A stretch of DNA of 39,124 nucleotides. It comes from Microbacterium paulum. GTDB taxonomy: Bacteria; Actinomycetota; Actinomycetes; Actinomycetales; Microbacteriaceae. The position numbers were made by a program, and so were the translations under genes. Under the pieces are notes generated by a model. It was not told where the DNA came from. It worked only from the letters and a program-made list of their open reading frames with translations, and did not search any database. This document shows, piece after piece, positions 23,474-32,254 of the stretch (positions are counted from its first letter, which is position 1; each line of letters begins with the position of its first letter). Location of the stretch: positions 1 to 39,124 of the forward strand of contig NZ_JAAGRY010000027.1 in assembly GCF_015707995.1 (NCBI RefSeq). Reading direction: 5' to 3'.

Positions 23474-24091
23474 ATGCATCGCCCACCCCTGCCGAGGTCG
23501 CTCGGCTCGGCGTTCGCCGTCGCAGACGCGCGTGCCGCTGGCGTCACGGCGTCGCGATTGCGCGCTCATGACCTCGGTCGCCCGTTCCACGGTGTCCGTG
23601 TCGCGCCGCTCGGCCACAGGATCGAGGTCAGTCCCGAAGCAGCCGTGCTCGAACTCGTCGAGCAGTACGCCTGCCGAATGACCGAACACGAGTTCTTCAG
23701 CCATGCGGCGGCGGCTGTGCTCTGGGGGCTGCCGCTGCCGATCGCATCGGTGCGCACGAGCGGTCTCGACGTCTCGGTGTTCGCGCCGCGGCGCGCCCCG
23801 GCATCCGTCGGCGTGTCCGGCCACACGGTGAGGAGGAGTCTCGCCCATGTGGTGACCCATCCCGCGCGCCGGGTGCGGGTGGCGAGCCCCGCGTCGACCG
23901 TGGCGATGCTCGCGGCGCGCGTGCCGCATCTCTACGACCTCGTCGCGGTGGCGGATGCCGCCGTGCGCGAGGGTCCGGGATGCGCGTACCCGCAACACGG
24001 CGCCGGCGAACGGGTGCAGAGCCGCCCGGGGCATCACGCCCCCAGCGAACACGGGCATACAGGCATCCGAGGCTCGTTAGCCTCTACGTAG
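23474..24091 (+). pseudogene. AbiEi/DUF559-type protein, C-terminal nuclease domain missing
   Basis: The first 165 or so residues resemble the N-terminal part of actinobacterial DUF559/AbiEi-like proteins: a winged-helix opening (FAVADARAAGVTASRLRAHDLGRPFHGVRV), a central segment (AAAAVLWGLPLP) and ASPASTVAMLAARVPHLYDLVAVADAAVR. Members usually continue for over 100 residues into a Vsr-like nuclease domain. Here the reading frame loses similarity near base 23975 and runs as random sequence into the clpC leader before a stop at 24089-24091. The 3' half is therefore absent, by deletion or decay next to clpC. The ATG at 23474 has no good ribosome site. It is probably not functional. Confidence 0.6.
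24078..24083 (+). promoter_or_regulatory. Candidate -10 element of clpC
   Basis: TAGCCT stands 42 bases before the clpC ATG and is part of a GAGGCT-cgtt-AGCCTC inverted repeat (24069-24084). The repeat could be an operator overlapping the promoter. A GGAGGAG ribosome site (24113-24119) precedes the start. Confidence 0.4.
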
Positions 24092-24125
24092 GTGCCAGAG
24101 ATCTCGGCACCCGGAGGAGCCTGAC

Positions 24126-26654
24126 ATGTTCGAGAGATTCACGGACCGTGCCCGTCGTGTGGTCGTCCTCGCCCAAGAAGAGGCGAAGATGCTCAACCAC
24201 AACTACATCGGCACCGAGCACATCCTGCTCGGTCTCATCCACGAGGGCGAGGGCGTCGCCGCCAAGGCGCTCGAGAGTCTGGGCATCTCGCTCGACGCCG
24301 TGCGCGAGCAGGTGCAAGACATCATCGGCCAGGGTCAGCAGCAGCCGACCGGCCACATCCCCTTCACGCCGCGCGCAAAGAAGGTGCTCGAGCTGTCGCT
24401 GCGCGAAGCGCTGCAGCTCGGCCACAACTACATCGGCACCGAGCACATCCTGCTCGGTCTCATCCGCGAGGGCGAGGGCGTCGCCGCACAGGTGCTCGTC
24501 AAGCTCGGCGCCGACCTCAACAAGGTGCGTCAGCAGGTCATCCAGCTGCTCTCGGGCTACCAGGGCAAAGAGCCCGCGGGTGTCGCCGCCGGTGCCGGCG
24601 AGCAGAACCAGCAGGGCGCCCAGGGCGGCTCGGCGGTGCTCGACCAGTTCGGCCGCAACCTCACGCAGGCCGCGCGCGACAACAAGCTCGACCCCGTCAT
24701 CGGGCGCGAGAAAGAGATCGAGCGCGTGATGCAGATCCTGTCGCGCCGCTCGAAGAACAACCCCGTCCTCATCGGCGAGCCCGGCGTCGGCAAGACCGCC
24801 GTCGTCGAGGGTCTCGCGCAGGCGATCGTGAAGAACGACGTGCCCGAGACGCTGAAGGACAAGCAGGTCTACTCGCTCGACCTCGGCTCGCTCATCGCCG
24901 GGTCGCGCTACCGCGGTGACTTCGAAGAGCGCCTCAAGAAGGTCACGAAAGAGATCCGCACGCGCGGCGACATCATCGTCTTCATCGACGAGATCCACAC
25001 CCTGGTGGGTGCGGGCGCCGCCGAGGGCGCGATCGACGCGGCATCCATTCTGAAGCCGCTCCTCGCCCGCGGTGAGCTGCAGACGATCGGTGCCACGACC
25101 CTCGACGAGTACCGCAAGCACTTCGAGAAGGATGCCGCGCTCGAGCGCCGGTTCCAGCCGATCCAGGTGGCCGAGCCGAGCCTGCCCCACGCGATCAACA
25201 TCCTCAAGGGGCTGCGCGACCGCTATGAGGCGCACCACAAGGTGCAGATCACCGACGGCGCGATCGTCGCGGCGGCGAACCTCGCCGACCGCTACATCAG
25301 CGACCGGTTCCTGCCCGACAAGGCCATCGACCTGATCGACGAGGCCGGCGCGCGCCTGCGTCTGTCGATCCTGTCGAGCCCGCCCGAGCTGCGTGAATTC
25401 GACGAGAAGATCGCCAAGGTCCGCGACGACAAGGAGATCGCGAGCGAAGAGCAGGACTTCGAGAAGGCCGCGTCGCTGCGCGACGAGGAGAAGTCGCTGC
25501 TCGCCGAGCGCCTGCGCCTCGAGAAGCAGTGGCGCTCGGGCGACGTCGCGACCCACGCGGTCGTCGACGAGGGCCTGATCGCCGAGGTGCTGGCGCAGGC
25601 CACCGGCATCCCCGTCTTCAAGCTCACCGAAGAAGAGACCAGCCGCCTCGTCTTCATGGAGAAGGCGCTGCACCAGCGCGTCATCGGGCAGGAAGAGGCG
25701 ATCGCCGCGCTCAGCCGCACGATCCGCCGCCAGCGCGCGGGTCTGAAAGACCCGAAGCGCCCCTCGGGCTCGTTCATCTTCGCCGGCCCCACGGGCGTGG
25801 GAAAGACCGAGCTGGCCAAGGCGCTCGCCGAGTTCCTCTTCGACGACGAGGGCGCGCTGATCTCGCTCGACATGAGCGAGTTCGGGGAGAAGCACACGGT
25901 CTCGCGACTGTTCGGTGCCCCTCCCGGGTTCGTCGGCTTCGAAGAGGGTGGCCAGCTCACCGAGAAGGTGCGGCGCAAGCCGTTCTCGGTCGTGCTCTTC
26001 GACGAGATCGAGAAGGCGCACCCCGACATCTTCAACTCGCTGCTGCAGATCCTCGAAGAGGGCCGCCTGACCGACGGTCAGGGCCGCGTCATCGACTTCA
26101 AGAACACGGTCATCATCATGACGACCAACCTTGGATCGTCGGCGATCGCCGGCGGCCCCGTCGGGTTCCAGGTCGAGGGCAACGCGCAGACGACGTACGA
26201 GCGGATGAAGGGCAAGGTCGACGAAGAGCTCAAGCGGCACTTCAAGCCCGAGTTCCTCAACCGCGTCGACGACGTGATCGTCTTCCCGCAGCTGAACAAG
26301 CAGGAACTGCGTCAGATCGTGGGCCTGTTCACCAAGCGTCTGTCGGAGCGTCTGCTCGACCGTGACATGACGGTGGAGCTGACCGACGCCGCGAAGGACA
26401 AGCTCATCGAGATCGGGTTCGACCCGACGCTCGGTGCCCGGCCCCTCCGCCGCGCCATGCAGCGCGAGGTCGAAGACCAGCTGTCGGAGCGCATCCTGCA
26501 CGGCGAGCTGAACCCCGGCGACCACGTGAAGGTCGACGTCGAAGACGGCAAGTTCGCCTTCGAGCACGGCCCGCGCGGCGAGCGGGTGGCCGTCGGTGTG
26601 GGCGCTGCGGCGCCCGCCATCGAGGCCACGCCCGACATCGTCGCGGGCGCCTAG
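24126..26654 (+). CDS. clpC: ATP-dependent Clp protease ATP-binding subunit ClpC
   Basis: This 842-residue AAA+ unfoldase feeds proteins to ClpP. It has a double Clp-N domain (residues 1-145, with the repeated [13 protein letters not shown] at about 23 and 98) and D1 with Walker A GEPGVGKT (about 218-225). A ClpC-specific middle region with a UVR-like segment ([17 protein letters not shown], about 442-458) follows, then D2 with Walker A GPTGVGKT (about 557). The C-terminal D2-small domain is complete, and the tail after residue 820 is Ala/Gly-rich. The ATG follows GGAGGAG. It is a core stress and proteolysis gene, monocistronic here, and closed by a very strong terminator. Confidence 0.97.
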   Translation: MFERFTDRARRVVVLAQEEAKMLNHNYIGTEHILLGLIHEGEGVAAKALESLGISLDAVREQVQDIIGQGQQQPTGHIPFTPRAKKVLELSLREALQLGHNYIGTEHILLGLIREGEGVAAQVLVKLGADLNKVRQQVIQLLSGYQGKEPAGVAAGAGEQNQQGAQGGSAVLDQFGRNLTQAARDNKLDPVIGREKEIERVMQILSRRSKNNPVLIGEPGVGKTAVVEGLAQAIVKNDVPETLKDKQVYSLDLGSLIAGSRYRGDFEERLKKVTKEIRTRGDIIVFIDEIHTLVGAGAAEGAIDAASILKPLLARGELQTIGATTLDEYRKHFEKDAALERRFQPIQVAEPSLPHAINILKGLRDRYEAHHKVQITDGAIVAAANLADRYISDRFLPDKAIDLIDEAGARLRLSILSSPPELREFDEKIAKVRDDKEIASEEQDFEKAASLRDEEKSLLAERLRLEKQWRSGDVATHAVVDEGLIAEVLAQATGIPVFKLTEEETSRLVFMEKALHQRVIGQEEAIAALSRTIRRQRAGLKDPKRPSGSFIFAGPTGVGKTELAKALAEFLFDDEGALISLDMSEFGEKHTVSRLFGAPPGFVGFEEGGQLTEKVRRKPFSVVLFDEIEKAHPDIFNSLLQILEEGRLTDGQGRVIDFKNTVIIMTTNLGSSAIAGGPVGFQVEGNAQTTYERMKGKVDEELKRHFKPEFLNRVDDVIVFPQLNKQELRQIVGLFTKRLSERLLDRDMTVELTDAAKDKLIEIGFDPTLGARPLRRAMQREVEDQLSERILHGELNPGDHVKVDVEDGKFAFEHGPRGERVAVGVGAAAPAIEATPDIVAGA

Positions 26655-26660
26655 CCCGCA

Positions 26661-26711
26661 CACGCGGAAAAGGGGGTCGGATGCCAGTGGCATCCGACCC
26701 CCTTCCGCGTG
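26661..26711 (+). terminator. Strong terminator of clpC
   Basis: GGGGGTCGGATGCC and GGCATCCGACCCCC form a 14-bp perfect stem with a 3-base loop (AGT, 26686-26688). The stem is extended outward by CACGCGGAA/TTCCGCGTG after a two-A bulge. Only weak U-richness follows. The convergent GntR gene ends 14 bases further on, so it may serve both strands. The stem centre consists of the GGATGCC 7-mer and its complement. Confidence 0.85.
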
Positions 26712-26724
26712 CGCAGACGCGGGC

Positions 26725-27552
26725 TTACGACACGAACCCGCGGATGAGGGCGGCCGACGCGTCGGCGTGCTCCCGCATCGCGGCAGCGGCCTCGTCAGGC
26801 CGACCGGTGAGGATCGCCTGCACGATGTGGGCGTGCTGCTCTTGCGAGTGCTCGATCGTGCGGGTGAGGAGCGGAAAGGCGTCGAGCCACGCGGTGATGC
26901 GGGCGCGGTTCTCGGCGATGAGCGGCACGAGCGAGGGGATGCCTGCGGCGTGCGCGATCGTCAGGTGCAGCAGCGAGTCGAGCCGTCGGTAGTCGTCGAG
27001 GTCGGCGCCGGTCATCGCTTCGAAGCGGGCCCACAGCTCTTCGCGCTCGGCGGCAGTCAGCTCGCGCGAGGCGGCCGCGCGCGCAGCGCCCGCCTCGAGC
27101 ACCTGCCGCATGGCGAGCACGTCGTCGAGCTCGGACAGGTCGGCGGGGGAGGGGCGGGGCGGAACCGGCAGCGGATCGGCGACGAACGTTCCGCCGCTCC
27201 GGCCCCGCCGCCGCACGAGAAAACCCGTGTCGGCGAGCTCGCGGATCGCCTCGCGCACCGTGTCGCGACTGACCTCGTAGAGCTCGGCGAGCATCCGCTC
27301 GGCGGGCAGCGCCTCGCCGGGGGCGACGACGCCGAGCCTGATCGTCTGGGCGATGCGCGCGACGGTGTCTTCGAGCGCGTTGCTGCGCCGCACGGGTCGG
27401 TACAGCGCCCGCCCGACCGTGTCGCCGACGGGCGCCTCAGCGGGCAAGCCAGCGGGCAGCCCGGCCGACAGGGCGACAGGAAGCCCGACGGATGCCTCGG
27501 CCCCGGCGGGCGCGCCGACGGGCGTTCCCTGCGCCGCAGCATCCATCGTCAT
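26725..27552 (-). CDS. GntR family regulator, FadR subfamily (FCD domain)
   Basis: The 275-residue product has a winged-helix GntR domain (about residues 50-120: IRLGVVAPGEALPAERML, SRDTVREAIRELADTGFLVRR) and an all-helical FCD ligand domain (about 140-270) with the metal-binding H residues of the family (HLTIAHAAG, EHSQEQHAHI). It is the last gene of the amine catabolism strand and likely its repressor, with an amine or acid product as ligand. The first 45 residues are a low-complexity Ala/Gly/Pro stretch (GLPAGLPAEAP). The true start may lie further in, near residue 46 (VGDTVGRALYRPVRRSN), where relatives begin. Confidence 0.85.
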   Translation of the reverse strand: MTMDAAAQGTPVGAPAGAEASVGLPVALSAGLPAGLPAEAPVGDTVGRALYRPVRRSNALEDTVARIAQTIRLGVVAPGEALPAERMLAELYEVSRDTVREAIRELADTGFLVRRRGRSGGTFVADPLPVPPRPSPADLSELDDVLAMRQVLEAGAARAAASRELTAAEREELWARFEAMTGADLDDYRRLDSLLHLTIAHAAGIPSLVPLIAENRARITAWLDAFPLLTRTIEHSQEQHAHIVQAILTGRPDEAAAAMREHADASAALIRGFVS

Positions 27553-27608
27553 GCGCCCATTCTCCCTCGCGACCTGCGCCGCCTCGCCAACCGCGCCGCC
27601 GCGGCGGC

Positions 27609-28388
27609 TCAGAGCGGCGTGACGTAGGCGTTCGTGATGCCGCCGTCGACCACGAAGGCCGTCGCGGTGATGAACGACGCGTCGTCCGAGGCGAGGAACG
27701 CGACCGCCGCCGCCATCTCTTCGGGCTCGGCGAACCGGCCGACGGGCACGTGCACGAGGCGCCGATGCGCGCGCTCGGGGTCTTTCGCGAACAGCTCTTG
27801 CAGGAGCGGCGTGTTCACGGGCCCCGGGCAGAGCGCGTTCACGCGGATGCCCTGGCGCGCGAACTGCACCCCCAGCTCGCGCGTCATCGCCAGCACGCCG
27901 CCCTTCGAGGCCGTGTACGAGATCTGCGACGTCGCCGACCCGAGCAGCGCCACGAACGACGCCGTGTTGATGATCGACCCGCGGCCGGCGGGCACCATGT
28001 GCCGCAGCGCCGCGCGCGAGCAGAGGTACACGCTCTTGAGGTTCACGTCTTGCACGCGATCCCACGCGGGCAGTTCGGTCGTCTCGATCGAGTCATCGTC
28101 GGCGGGCGAGATGCCGGCGTTGTTGAACGCGATGTCGACCGCGCCGAGCTCGGCGGCGACCCCGTCGAAGAGGGCGTTGACGGATGCCTCGTCGGCCACG
28201 TCGACCGTGCGGAAGACGCCGCCCACCTCGTCGGCGGCGCGCTGCCCGGTCGCTTCGTCGAGGTCGGCGATCACGACGCGGGCGCCTTCGGCGGCGAAGC
28301 GGTGGGCGGTGGCGAGGCCGATGCCCGACGCGCCGCCGGTGATGATCGCGACGCGATCGCGCAGGCGCTGGGTGAGGTCGACGGTCAT
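27609..28388 (-). CDS. Short-chain dehydrogenase/reductase
   Basis: This 259-residue classical SDR has the NAD-binding TGGASGIG motif (about residues 19-26), D43 of the VVIADLD strand (NAD over NADP), NNAG (about 91) and catalytic S-Y-K: S139 or nearby (INTAS), Y154 and K158 (YTASK). The C-terminus is complete. AAGGAA precedes the ATG (28386-28388). The gene lies between the regulator and the aldehyde dehydrogenase on the same strand, so it probably oxidises an alcohol of this pathway to the aldehyde the next enzyme uses. In standard putrescine operons this place is taken by the FAD oxidase PuuB, which is absent. Confidence 0.9.
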   Translation of the reverse strand: MTVDLTQRLRDRVAIITGGASGIGLATAHRFAAEGARVVIADLDEATGQRAADEVGGVFRTVDVADEASVNALFDGVAAELGAVDIAFNNAGISPADDDSIETTELPAWDRVQDVNLKSVYLCSRAALRHMVPAGRGSIINTASFVALLGSATSQISYTASKGGVLAMTRELGVQFARQGIRVNALCPGPVNTPLLQELFAKDPERAHRRLVHVPVGRFAEPEEMAAAVAFLASDDASFITATAFVVDGGITNAYVTPL

Positions 28389-28402
28389 GACGGGTTCCTT
28401 CC

Positions 28403-28450
28403 GGTGAAGCAGACGGTGAAGCAGGCGGTGAAGCAAGCGGTGGCGCACAG
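28403..28450. repeat. 12-bp tandem repeat between the SDR and aldehyde dehydrogenase genes
   Basis: Three units (GGTGAAGCAGAC, GGTGAAGCAGGC, GGTGAAGCAAGC) follow head to tail at 28403-28438, with a degenerate fourth to 28450. They fill most of the 85-base gap. The period of just over one helical turn would place protein-binding sites on one DNA face, but simple slippage is the plainer explanation. Confidence 0.75.
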
Positions 28451-28473
28451 AGTCGGGCGGGCGGATGGGCCGG

Positions 28474-29847
28474 TCACGAGGCATCCGTCGCGTAGAACAC
28501 GTTCTTGGTCTCGGTGAAGTGCTCGGCCGCGTCGGGGCCGAGCTCGCGGCCGAGGCCCGAGGCCTTCATGCCGCCGAACGGCGCCCAATACCGCACCGAC
28601 GAGTGCGAGTTGACCGAGAGCACGCCGCTGCGCACGCCGCGCGAGACCCGCACGGCGCGGCCGAGGTTCTCGGTCCAGATCGAGCCGGCCAGGCCGTAGA
28701 TCGTGTCGTTGGCGAGACGGATCGCGTCGGCCTCGTCGTCGAAGGGGAGCACGGCGACGATCGGCCCGAACACCTCGTCTTGCGCGATGCGGTCGCCGGG
28801 CGCGGCGAGCACGACGGCGGGCGCGAACCAGAACCCGTCGCCGGCCTCGGCGCCGGTGGGCGCGCTGCCGCGGAAGGCAACGTTCGCGCCGTCGAGAAAG
28901 CTTGCGACACCGTCGCGGTGACCGGCCGAGATGAGCGGACCCATGTCGACGTCGTCGCGGGTCGGGTCGCCGACGCGCCAGGCGGCGACGGCGGGCTCGA
29001 GCAGTTCGAGGAACCGGTCGTACACCGACCGCTGCACGAGCAGGCGGCTGCGGGCGCAGCAGTCCTGCCCGGCGTTGTCGAACACCGCGCCGGGCGCGGC
29101 GGCGGCAGCGCGCTCGAGGTCGGCGTCGTCGAACACGATGTTCGCGCTCTTGCCGCCGAGTTCGAGGGTGACCGGCTTCAGCAGGCGCGCGCACCCGGCG
29201 GCGACCTCGGTGCCCACTTCGGTCGACCCGGTGAAGACGACCTTTCGCACGTCGGGGTGGCTGACGAAGCGCTGACCGACGACCGAGCCCGAGCCGACGA
29301 TCACCTGGAACAGCCCCTCGGGCAGACCCGCCTCGAGGGCCAGCTCGCCGAGCCGGATCGCGGTGAGCGGGGTGAGCTCGGCGGGTTTCAGCACGACGGC
29401 GTTCCCGGCGGCGAGCGCGGGCGCGAACCCCCACGAGGCGATCGTCATGGGAAAGTTCCACGGCACGATGATCCCGACCACGCCGTACGGCTCGTGAAAA
29501 GTCACGTCGATGCCGCCCGGCACCGGGATCTGCGCGCCGAGCAGACGCTCGGGGGCGCCCGCGTAGTAATTCAGCACCTGGCCGACGTGCGCCGCCTCCC
29601 ACCGGGCCGAGCCGATCGGATGCCCCGAGTTCTGCACCTCGATGCGGGCGAGTTCTTCGACGTGCTCCTCGACGACGCGTGCGAACGCGCGCAGGGCGTC
29701 GGCGCGGGCGCCGGGAGGGAGCGCGGCCCAGCGGCGCTGCGCGACGACGGCGCGCGAGACCGCGGCATCCACCTCGGCCACGTCGGCGCGCTCGAGCGTC
29801 GCGATCGGCTGTGCGGTCGCGGGGTTCAGGACGGTGAGCGCGCTCAT
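28474..29847 (-). CDS. Aldehyde dehydrogenase (NAD(P)-dependent, PuuC-like role)
   Basis: This 457-residue ALDH has the PWNFP motif (about residue 130), VFTGSTEVG (about 208), the general-base E in LELGGKSANIV and the catalytic Cys pair in GQDCCARSR (about 266-267), followed by EVFGPI and the C-terminal FGGMKASGLGRELG. It oxidises an aldehyde to an acid. Its ATG (29845-29847) overlaps the stop of the gamma-glutamyl hydrolase gene, so it acts in the same pathway, presumably on a gamma-glutamylated aldehyde. It is slightly shorter at the N-terminus than the usual 480-500 residues. Confidence 0.93.
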   Translation of the reverse strand: MSALTVLNPATAQPIATLERADVAEVDAAVSRAVVAQRRWAALPPGARADALRAFARVVEEHVEELARIEVQNSGHPIGSARWEAAHVGQVLNYYAGAPERLLGAQIPVPGGIDVTFHEPYGVVGIIVPWNFPMTIASWGFAPALAAGNAVVLKPAELTPLTAIRLGELALEAGLPEGLFQVIVGSGSVVGQRFVSHPDVRKVVFTGSTEVGTEVAAGCARLLKPVTLELGGKSANIVFDDADLERAAAAAPGAVFDNAGQDCCARSRLLVQRSVYDRFLELLEPAVAAWRVGDPTRDDVDMGPLISAGHRDGVASFLDGANVAFRGSAPTGAEAGDGFWFAPAVVLAAPGDRIAQDEVFGPIVAVLPFDDEADAIRLANDTIYGLAGSIWTENLGRAVRVSRGVRSGVLSVNSHSSVRYWAPFGGMKASGLGRELGPDAAEHFTETKNVFYATDAS

Positions 29848-30674
29848 GCGAGGGCCTCCGCACGGTCAGAGGGGACACCGGCACCGGCGACGCCGCCCGC
29901 CCGGGAGGCGCGATACGCACCCGCCGCGGCGACGAGCCCCTCGAACAGCCGCCGGTCGGAACTGTTCTCTTCGGGATGCCACTGCACCGCCACGAGGAAG
30001 TCGTCGCCCGGTGCCTCGAACGCCTGCACGAGGCCGTCGTCGGTCGTCGCCGAGACGACGACGCCCGCCCCGACGCGGTCGATGCCCTGGTGATGGTAGC
30101 TGTGCACGCCATAGTCGCCCGCGCCGATCAGCTCGGCCAGGCGCGACCCGGCCGCGACCTCGACGGTGTTCTCGGCGAACACGCCGCCGCCGATGCGGTA
30201 GCGGTCGGTGGGCGCCTCAGCGCCCTCGCCTCCGAGCGGGGCGGTGCCGAGCGCTTCGGGCAGGTGCTGGTGCAGCGTGCCGCCGAGGGCGACGTTGATC
30301 AGCTGCAGGCCGCGGCAGATGCCGAACACCGGCATGCCGCGGCGCTGCGCGCCGGCGAGCAGGGCGAGCTCCCACGCGTCGCGGTCGGGGCGCGCCGGGT
30401 CGGTCGTCGGGTGGCGCTCGGCGCCGTAGAGCTCGGGCTGCACGTCGAGGCCGCCCGTGAGGATCAGCCCGTCGAGCCCGTCGAGCACGACCTCCGCGGC
30501 GCGCTCGGGCTGTGCCTGCGGGGGCAGCAGCACGGCGGCGGCGCCCGACGAGGTCACCGCCTCGAAGTACTGCTGCGGCAGGAACGAGGCGCGCACGTCC
30601 CACACCCCCTGGCGCGCACGCTCGAGGTAGGTGGTGAGGCCCACCACGGGCAGGTCAGAGTCGTTCGAAGCCAC
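29844..30674 (-). CDS. puuD: Gamma-glutamyl hydrolase, PuuD-type class I amidotransferase (peptidase C26)
   Basis: The 276-residue enzyme has the PuuD hallmarks: TGGLDVQPELYG (about residue 73), nucleophile Cys in FGICRGLQLINV (about 120), YGVHSYHHQG, and the H-x-E pair in VQWHPEENS. PuuD releases free acid and glutamate from gamma-glutamylated intermediates such as gamma-glutamyl-GABA. It overlaps the ligase gene upstream by 20 bases and the aldehyde dehydrogenase gene downstream by 4. The Ala/Gly-rich last 20 residues are not conserved. Confidence 0.9.
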   Translation of the reverse strand: MASNDSDLPVVGLTTYLERARQGVWDVRASFLPQQYFEAVTSSGAAAVLLPPQAQPERAAEVVLDGLDGLILTGGLDVQPELYGAERHPTTDPARPDRDAWELALLAGAQRRGMPVFGICRGLQLINVALGGTLHQHLPEALGTAPLGGEGAEAPTDRYRIGGGVFAENTVEVAAGSRLAELIGAGDYGVHSYHHQGIDRVGAGVVVSATTDDGLVQAFEAPGDDFLVAVQWHPEENSSDRRLFEGLVAAAGAYRASRAGGVAGAGVPSDRAEALA

Positions 30675-32010
30675 GCACGCGCTCCCAATCGGTGACGGCG
30701 GCGTCGAAGGCCTCGACCTCGATGCGCGCCTGGTGGACGTAGTGGTCGATCACGTCGTCGCCGAAGGCGGCGCGGGCGATCGTCGAGCCGTCGAGCAGGT
30801 CGGCGGCGTCGCGGAGGGTGGTCGGCAGGGTGTCGACGCCGGTCGCATAGGCGTTTCCGGTGACCGGGTCGGGCAGTTCCAGCTCGTTCTCGATGCCGTA
30901 GAGGCCGCCCGCGATGATCGCCGAGATGCCGAGGTAGGGGTTGACGTCGCCGCCGGGCACCCGGTTCTCGACCCGCAGACCCGATCCGTGCCCGACGATG
31001 CGCAGCGCGCACGTGCGGTTGTCGACGCCCCATGCCACCCCGGTGGGGGCGAACGACCCCTTCGCGAACCGCTTGTACGAGTTGATCGTCGGGGCGTAGA
31101 GCAGAGTGAATTCGCGCAGCGTCGCCAGGATGCCGGCGATCCAGTGCCCCATCAGCGGGCTGAACCCGTGGGCGTCGTCGCCCGCCATCACAGGCGTGCC
31201 GTCGGTGGCGCGCACCGACAGGTGGATGTGGCAGCTGTTCCCCTCGCGCTCGTTGTACTTCGCCATGAAGGTGAGCGATTTACCGTGCTGATCGGCGATC
31301 TCTTTCGCGCCGTTCTTGTAGATCGTGTGCTGGTCGGCGGTCTCGAGCACCTCCGCGTAGCGGAAGGCGATCTCCTGCTGACCGAAGTTGCACTCGCCCT
31401 TCACGCCCTCGCAATACAGGCCCGCGCCTTCCATCCCGTTGCGGATGTCGCGCAGCAGAGGCTCGAGGCGCGTCGTCGAGAGCAGGTTGTAGTCGACGTT
31501 GTAGTCGGTGGATGCCTGCAGTTCGCGATAGCCCTTGGCCCAGGCATCCCGATACGAATCGTCGAAGACGATGAACTCGAGCTCGGTGCCGCTGAAGGCC
31601 ACGAGGCCGCGCTCGGCGAGGCGTTCGCGCTGGCGGCCCAGGATCGTGCGCGGCGCCTGCACGACGGCGTCGCCGTGCTCCCACACGAGGTCGCTCATGA
31701 CGAGGGCCGAGCCCGGCAGCCAGGGGATGCGGCGGAGCGTCGCGAGGTCGGGGCGGAGCACCATGTCGCCGTAGCCGGTCTCCCAGCTCGACATCGCGTA
31801 ACCGTCGACGGTGTTGAGGTCGACGTCGACCGACAGCAGGTAGTTGCACGCCTCGGCGCCTTCGTGGGCGACGACGTCGCGCCACATGCGCCCCGACACC
31901 CGCTTGCCGGTGAGCCGCCCCTGCGCGTCGGCGAACGCGACGACGACCGTGTCGATCTCGCCGCTGTCGATCGCCGCGTTCAGCTCGGTCGTCGTCAGAT
32001 TGCCTGGCAT
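30655..32010 (-). CDS. Gamma-glutamyl-amine ligase of the glutamine synthetase family (PuuA/GlnA3/GlnA4-like)
   Basis: The 451-residue product has glutamine-synthetase landmarks: GTELEFIVFDD (first glutamate ligand), YCEGVKGECNFGQQEIAFR, the N-S-C-H-I-H-L-S histidine site, and NRTCALRIVG followed by RVENRVPGGDVNPYL. It lacks the adenylylation loop of GlnA-I and belongs to the PuuA branch, which couples glutamate to polyamines, monoamines or ethanolamine with ATP. It is the first gene of the minus-strand operon, with an ATG at 32008-32010 and GGAGG just upstream. Neighbouring genes oxidise and then remove the glutamyl tag, so this is the entry step. Confidence 0.92.
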   Translation of the reverse strand: MPGNLTTTELNAAIDSGEIDTVVVAFADAQGRLTGKRVSGRMWRDVVAHEGAEACNYLLSVDVDLNTVDGYAMSSWETGYGDMVLRPDLATLRRIPWLPGSALVMSDLVWEHGDAVVQAPRTILGRQRERLAERGLVAFSGTELEFIVFDDSYRDAWAKGYRELQASTDYNVDYNLLSTTRLEPLLRDIRNGMEGAGLYCEGVKGECNFGQQEIAFRYAEVLETADQHTIYKNGAKEIADQHGKSLTFMAKYNEREGNSCHIHLSVRATDGTPVMAGDDAHGFSPLMGHWIAGILATLREFTLLYAPTINSYKRFAKGSFAPTGVAWGVDNRTCALRIVGHGSGLRVENRVPGGDVNPYLGISAIIAGGLYGIENELELPDPVTGNAYATGVDTLPTTLRDAADLLDGSTIARAAFGDDVIDHYVHQARIEVEAFDAAVTDWERVRGFERL

Positions 32011-32254
32011 GGTGGTTCCTCCCGCGCAGTGCGGCCCGCCTCGTTGCGAGCCAACCTACCTTTACGCGGTCGTCGAGCACGAGCGCGTGATCGTTCTGTG
32101 CGGCAACTGTAACGAGGAAGTCACACAAAAAGGTAGACGCAACCTGCCATTGGGCGACACAATCGTGCGAAACGCGGTCACGACGACGTGAGCGCGCCGA
32201 CCCACCCGTGGTCACCCGCAGTCACCGCAGTCACCCGACGTCACCGGAGGACGG
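32011..32254. promoter_or_regulatory. Divergent control region between the amine ligase and permease genes
   Basis: This gap of 244 bases carries an inverted repeat, CTACCTTT (32056-32063) and AAAGGTAG (32129-32136), 65 bases apart. It also has a related direct repeat, CAACCTACC (32052-32060) and CAACCTGCC (32140-32148). The right half around 32105-32135 is AT-richer. These AGGTAG-like half-sites are candidates for the FadR-type regulator encoded at the end of the operon. I see no unambiguous -35/-10 pair. Confidence 0.45.
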
